Shown in pieces: positions 63,656 through 64,000 of a stretch of DNA of 64,000 bases; position 1 is the stretch's first letter; every line of letters starts with the position of its first letter. The stretch lies in NCBI RefSeq assembly GCF_030546645.1, contig NZ_JAUOTO010000010.1, positions 186,001 to 250,000 of the forward strand, in the 5' to 3' direction. The stretch is from Flavitalea plasmicola (GTDB lineage: Bacteria; Bacteroidota; Bacteroidia; Chitinophagales; Chitinophagaceae). Made by a program: the position numbers and the translations under genes. The notes beneath the pieces are model-generated. The model was not told the DNA's origin. It searched no databases and worked only from the letters and a program-made list of their open reading frames with translations.

Positions 63656-64000
63656 TTGTTTAGACTTCCTATCATACGTCGTCTGTCAGCTGGGGCATTG
63701 TTGGCGTTGTTTACGCTGAGCATTATGCCCAGGATCCTGGTCCATTCCCTGGTGGCAAAACATAAGGACGTCCACCTGTCTGTTCTGTCGATGGGTAATG
63801 ATGGGCCGGACCAGGTAAATAAGGCAAGTTTTCATTGCAACGTTGAAAGCCTGGTCGTTGAGCTTCCCTGCCTATGGCATCCCTTCTCCATTCAACTGAC
63901 GGTCCCCCGGCAATTTCAGGAATACCAGGTGGCGGCGGATCATCAGTTCCATTCCTTTTGTCATTTCATTTTCGGGCTTCGGGGCCCTCCCGCTGCCGTT
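63656..64000 (+). CDS. Small secreted protein of TonB-receptor loci (3' partial)
   Basis: The frame is open to the window end and starts best at a TTG at 63656, because no ATG lies upstream in frame. The visible part has a signal-like N-terminus (ALLALFTLSIMPRILVHSLV), then AKHKDV, a Cys in SFHCNVESLVVELP and a C-terminal stretch ending GLRGPPAAV. This pattern resembles small proteins found upstream of metal-type TonB receptors in Bacteroidota. The start and family are tentative because the gene runs off the window. Confidence 0.5.
   Translation, partial: MFRLPIIRRLSAGALLALFTLSIMPRILVHSLVAKHKDVHLSVLSMGNDGPDQVNKASFHCNVESLVVELPCLWHPFSIQLTVPRQFQEYQVAADHQFHSFCHFIFGLRGPPAAV

Noticed and set aside
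63496..63723. Short minus-strand frame before the partial gene
   Set aside because: No recognisable features, and it overlaps the more plausible plus-strand partial gene.

Overview
The window reads as chromosomal DNA of a GC-rich Bacteroidota bacterium, most likely of the Chitinophagaceae. The evidence is two SusC/SusD pairs, type IX secretion (T9SS) C-terminal domains on three proteins, Bacteroidota-style lipoproteins, TAnnTTTG-type promoter boxes and many secreted carbohydrate-active enzymes. I saw no rRNA, tRNA, CRISPR array, transposase or phage gene. The family-level placement is inference; the phylum is well supported.

Layout. 1-6491: a very long surface protein with tail-fibre-like repeats (5' end outside the window), followed by an overlapping T9SS protein. 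6572-19295: a tightly packed plus-strand enzyme run, GH2, GH95, a GH31/alginate-lyase-fold fusion, a GH29/GH88 fusion and a second GH29. 19343-21976: a large macroglobulin-like envelope protein with a heptapeptide array. 22104-33543: two SusC/SusD transport pairs, a FAS1-like lipoprotein and a secreted beta-propeller whose 3' end is altered by an AT-rich zeta-type toxin-antitoxin pair (33512-34460). 34754-37925: a T9SS alginate-lyase-fold protein and a beta-lactamase-fold lipoprotein. 37971-46628: two divergent operons. The minus strand carries a beta-helix protein, GH105 and a sugar dehydrogenase; the plus strand carries GH97, GH28 and a lyase-like lipoprotein, closed by a strong terminator. 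46700-53504: a T9SS subtilisin-like peptidase with an unusual active site, a propeller/alginate-lyase-fold fusion, an AraC regulator and, divergently, a LacI regulator. 53649-64000: housekeeping and accessory genes: LLM flavin oxidoreductase, a secreted unknown, SPFH plus ribbon-helix-helix pair, an iron/metal uptake set (Cys-rich small protein, TonB receptor, PepSY protein), a MacB/FtsX-type permease and the start of a small secreted protein.

How the genes work together. Region 6572-51286 looks like one large polysaccharide utilization locus, or several adjacent ones, aimed at an acidic, fucosylated and galactosylated heteropolysaccharide of pectin or mucilage type. GH29 (twice) and GH95 remove fucose, GH97 and GH2 remove galactose-like sugars, and GH28 and the lyase-fold proteins cut uronate backbones. 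GH88 and GH105 remove the unsaturated uronate left by lyases. SusC/SusD pairs import oligosaccharides, and AraC and LacI regulators may control the set. The substrate is inferred from family composition only.

The most unusual features are the multi-catalytic fusions (GH31-lyase, GH29-GH88, propeller-lyase), the noncanonical peptidase active site, the toxin-antitoxin insertion into a propeller gene, and short tandem repeats at gene ends or inside genes at six places, including three convergent gene junctions.
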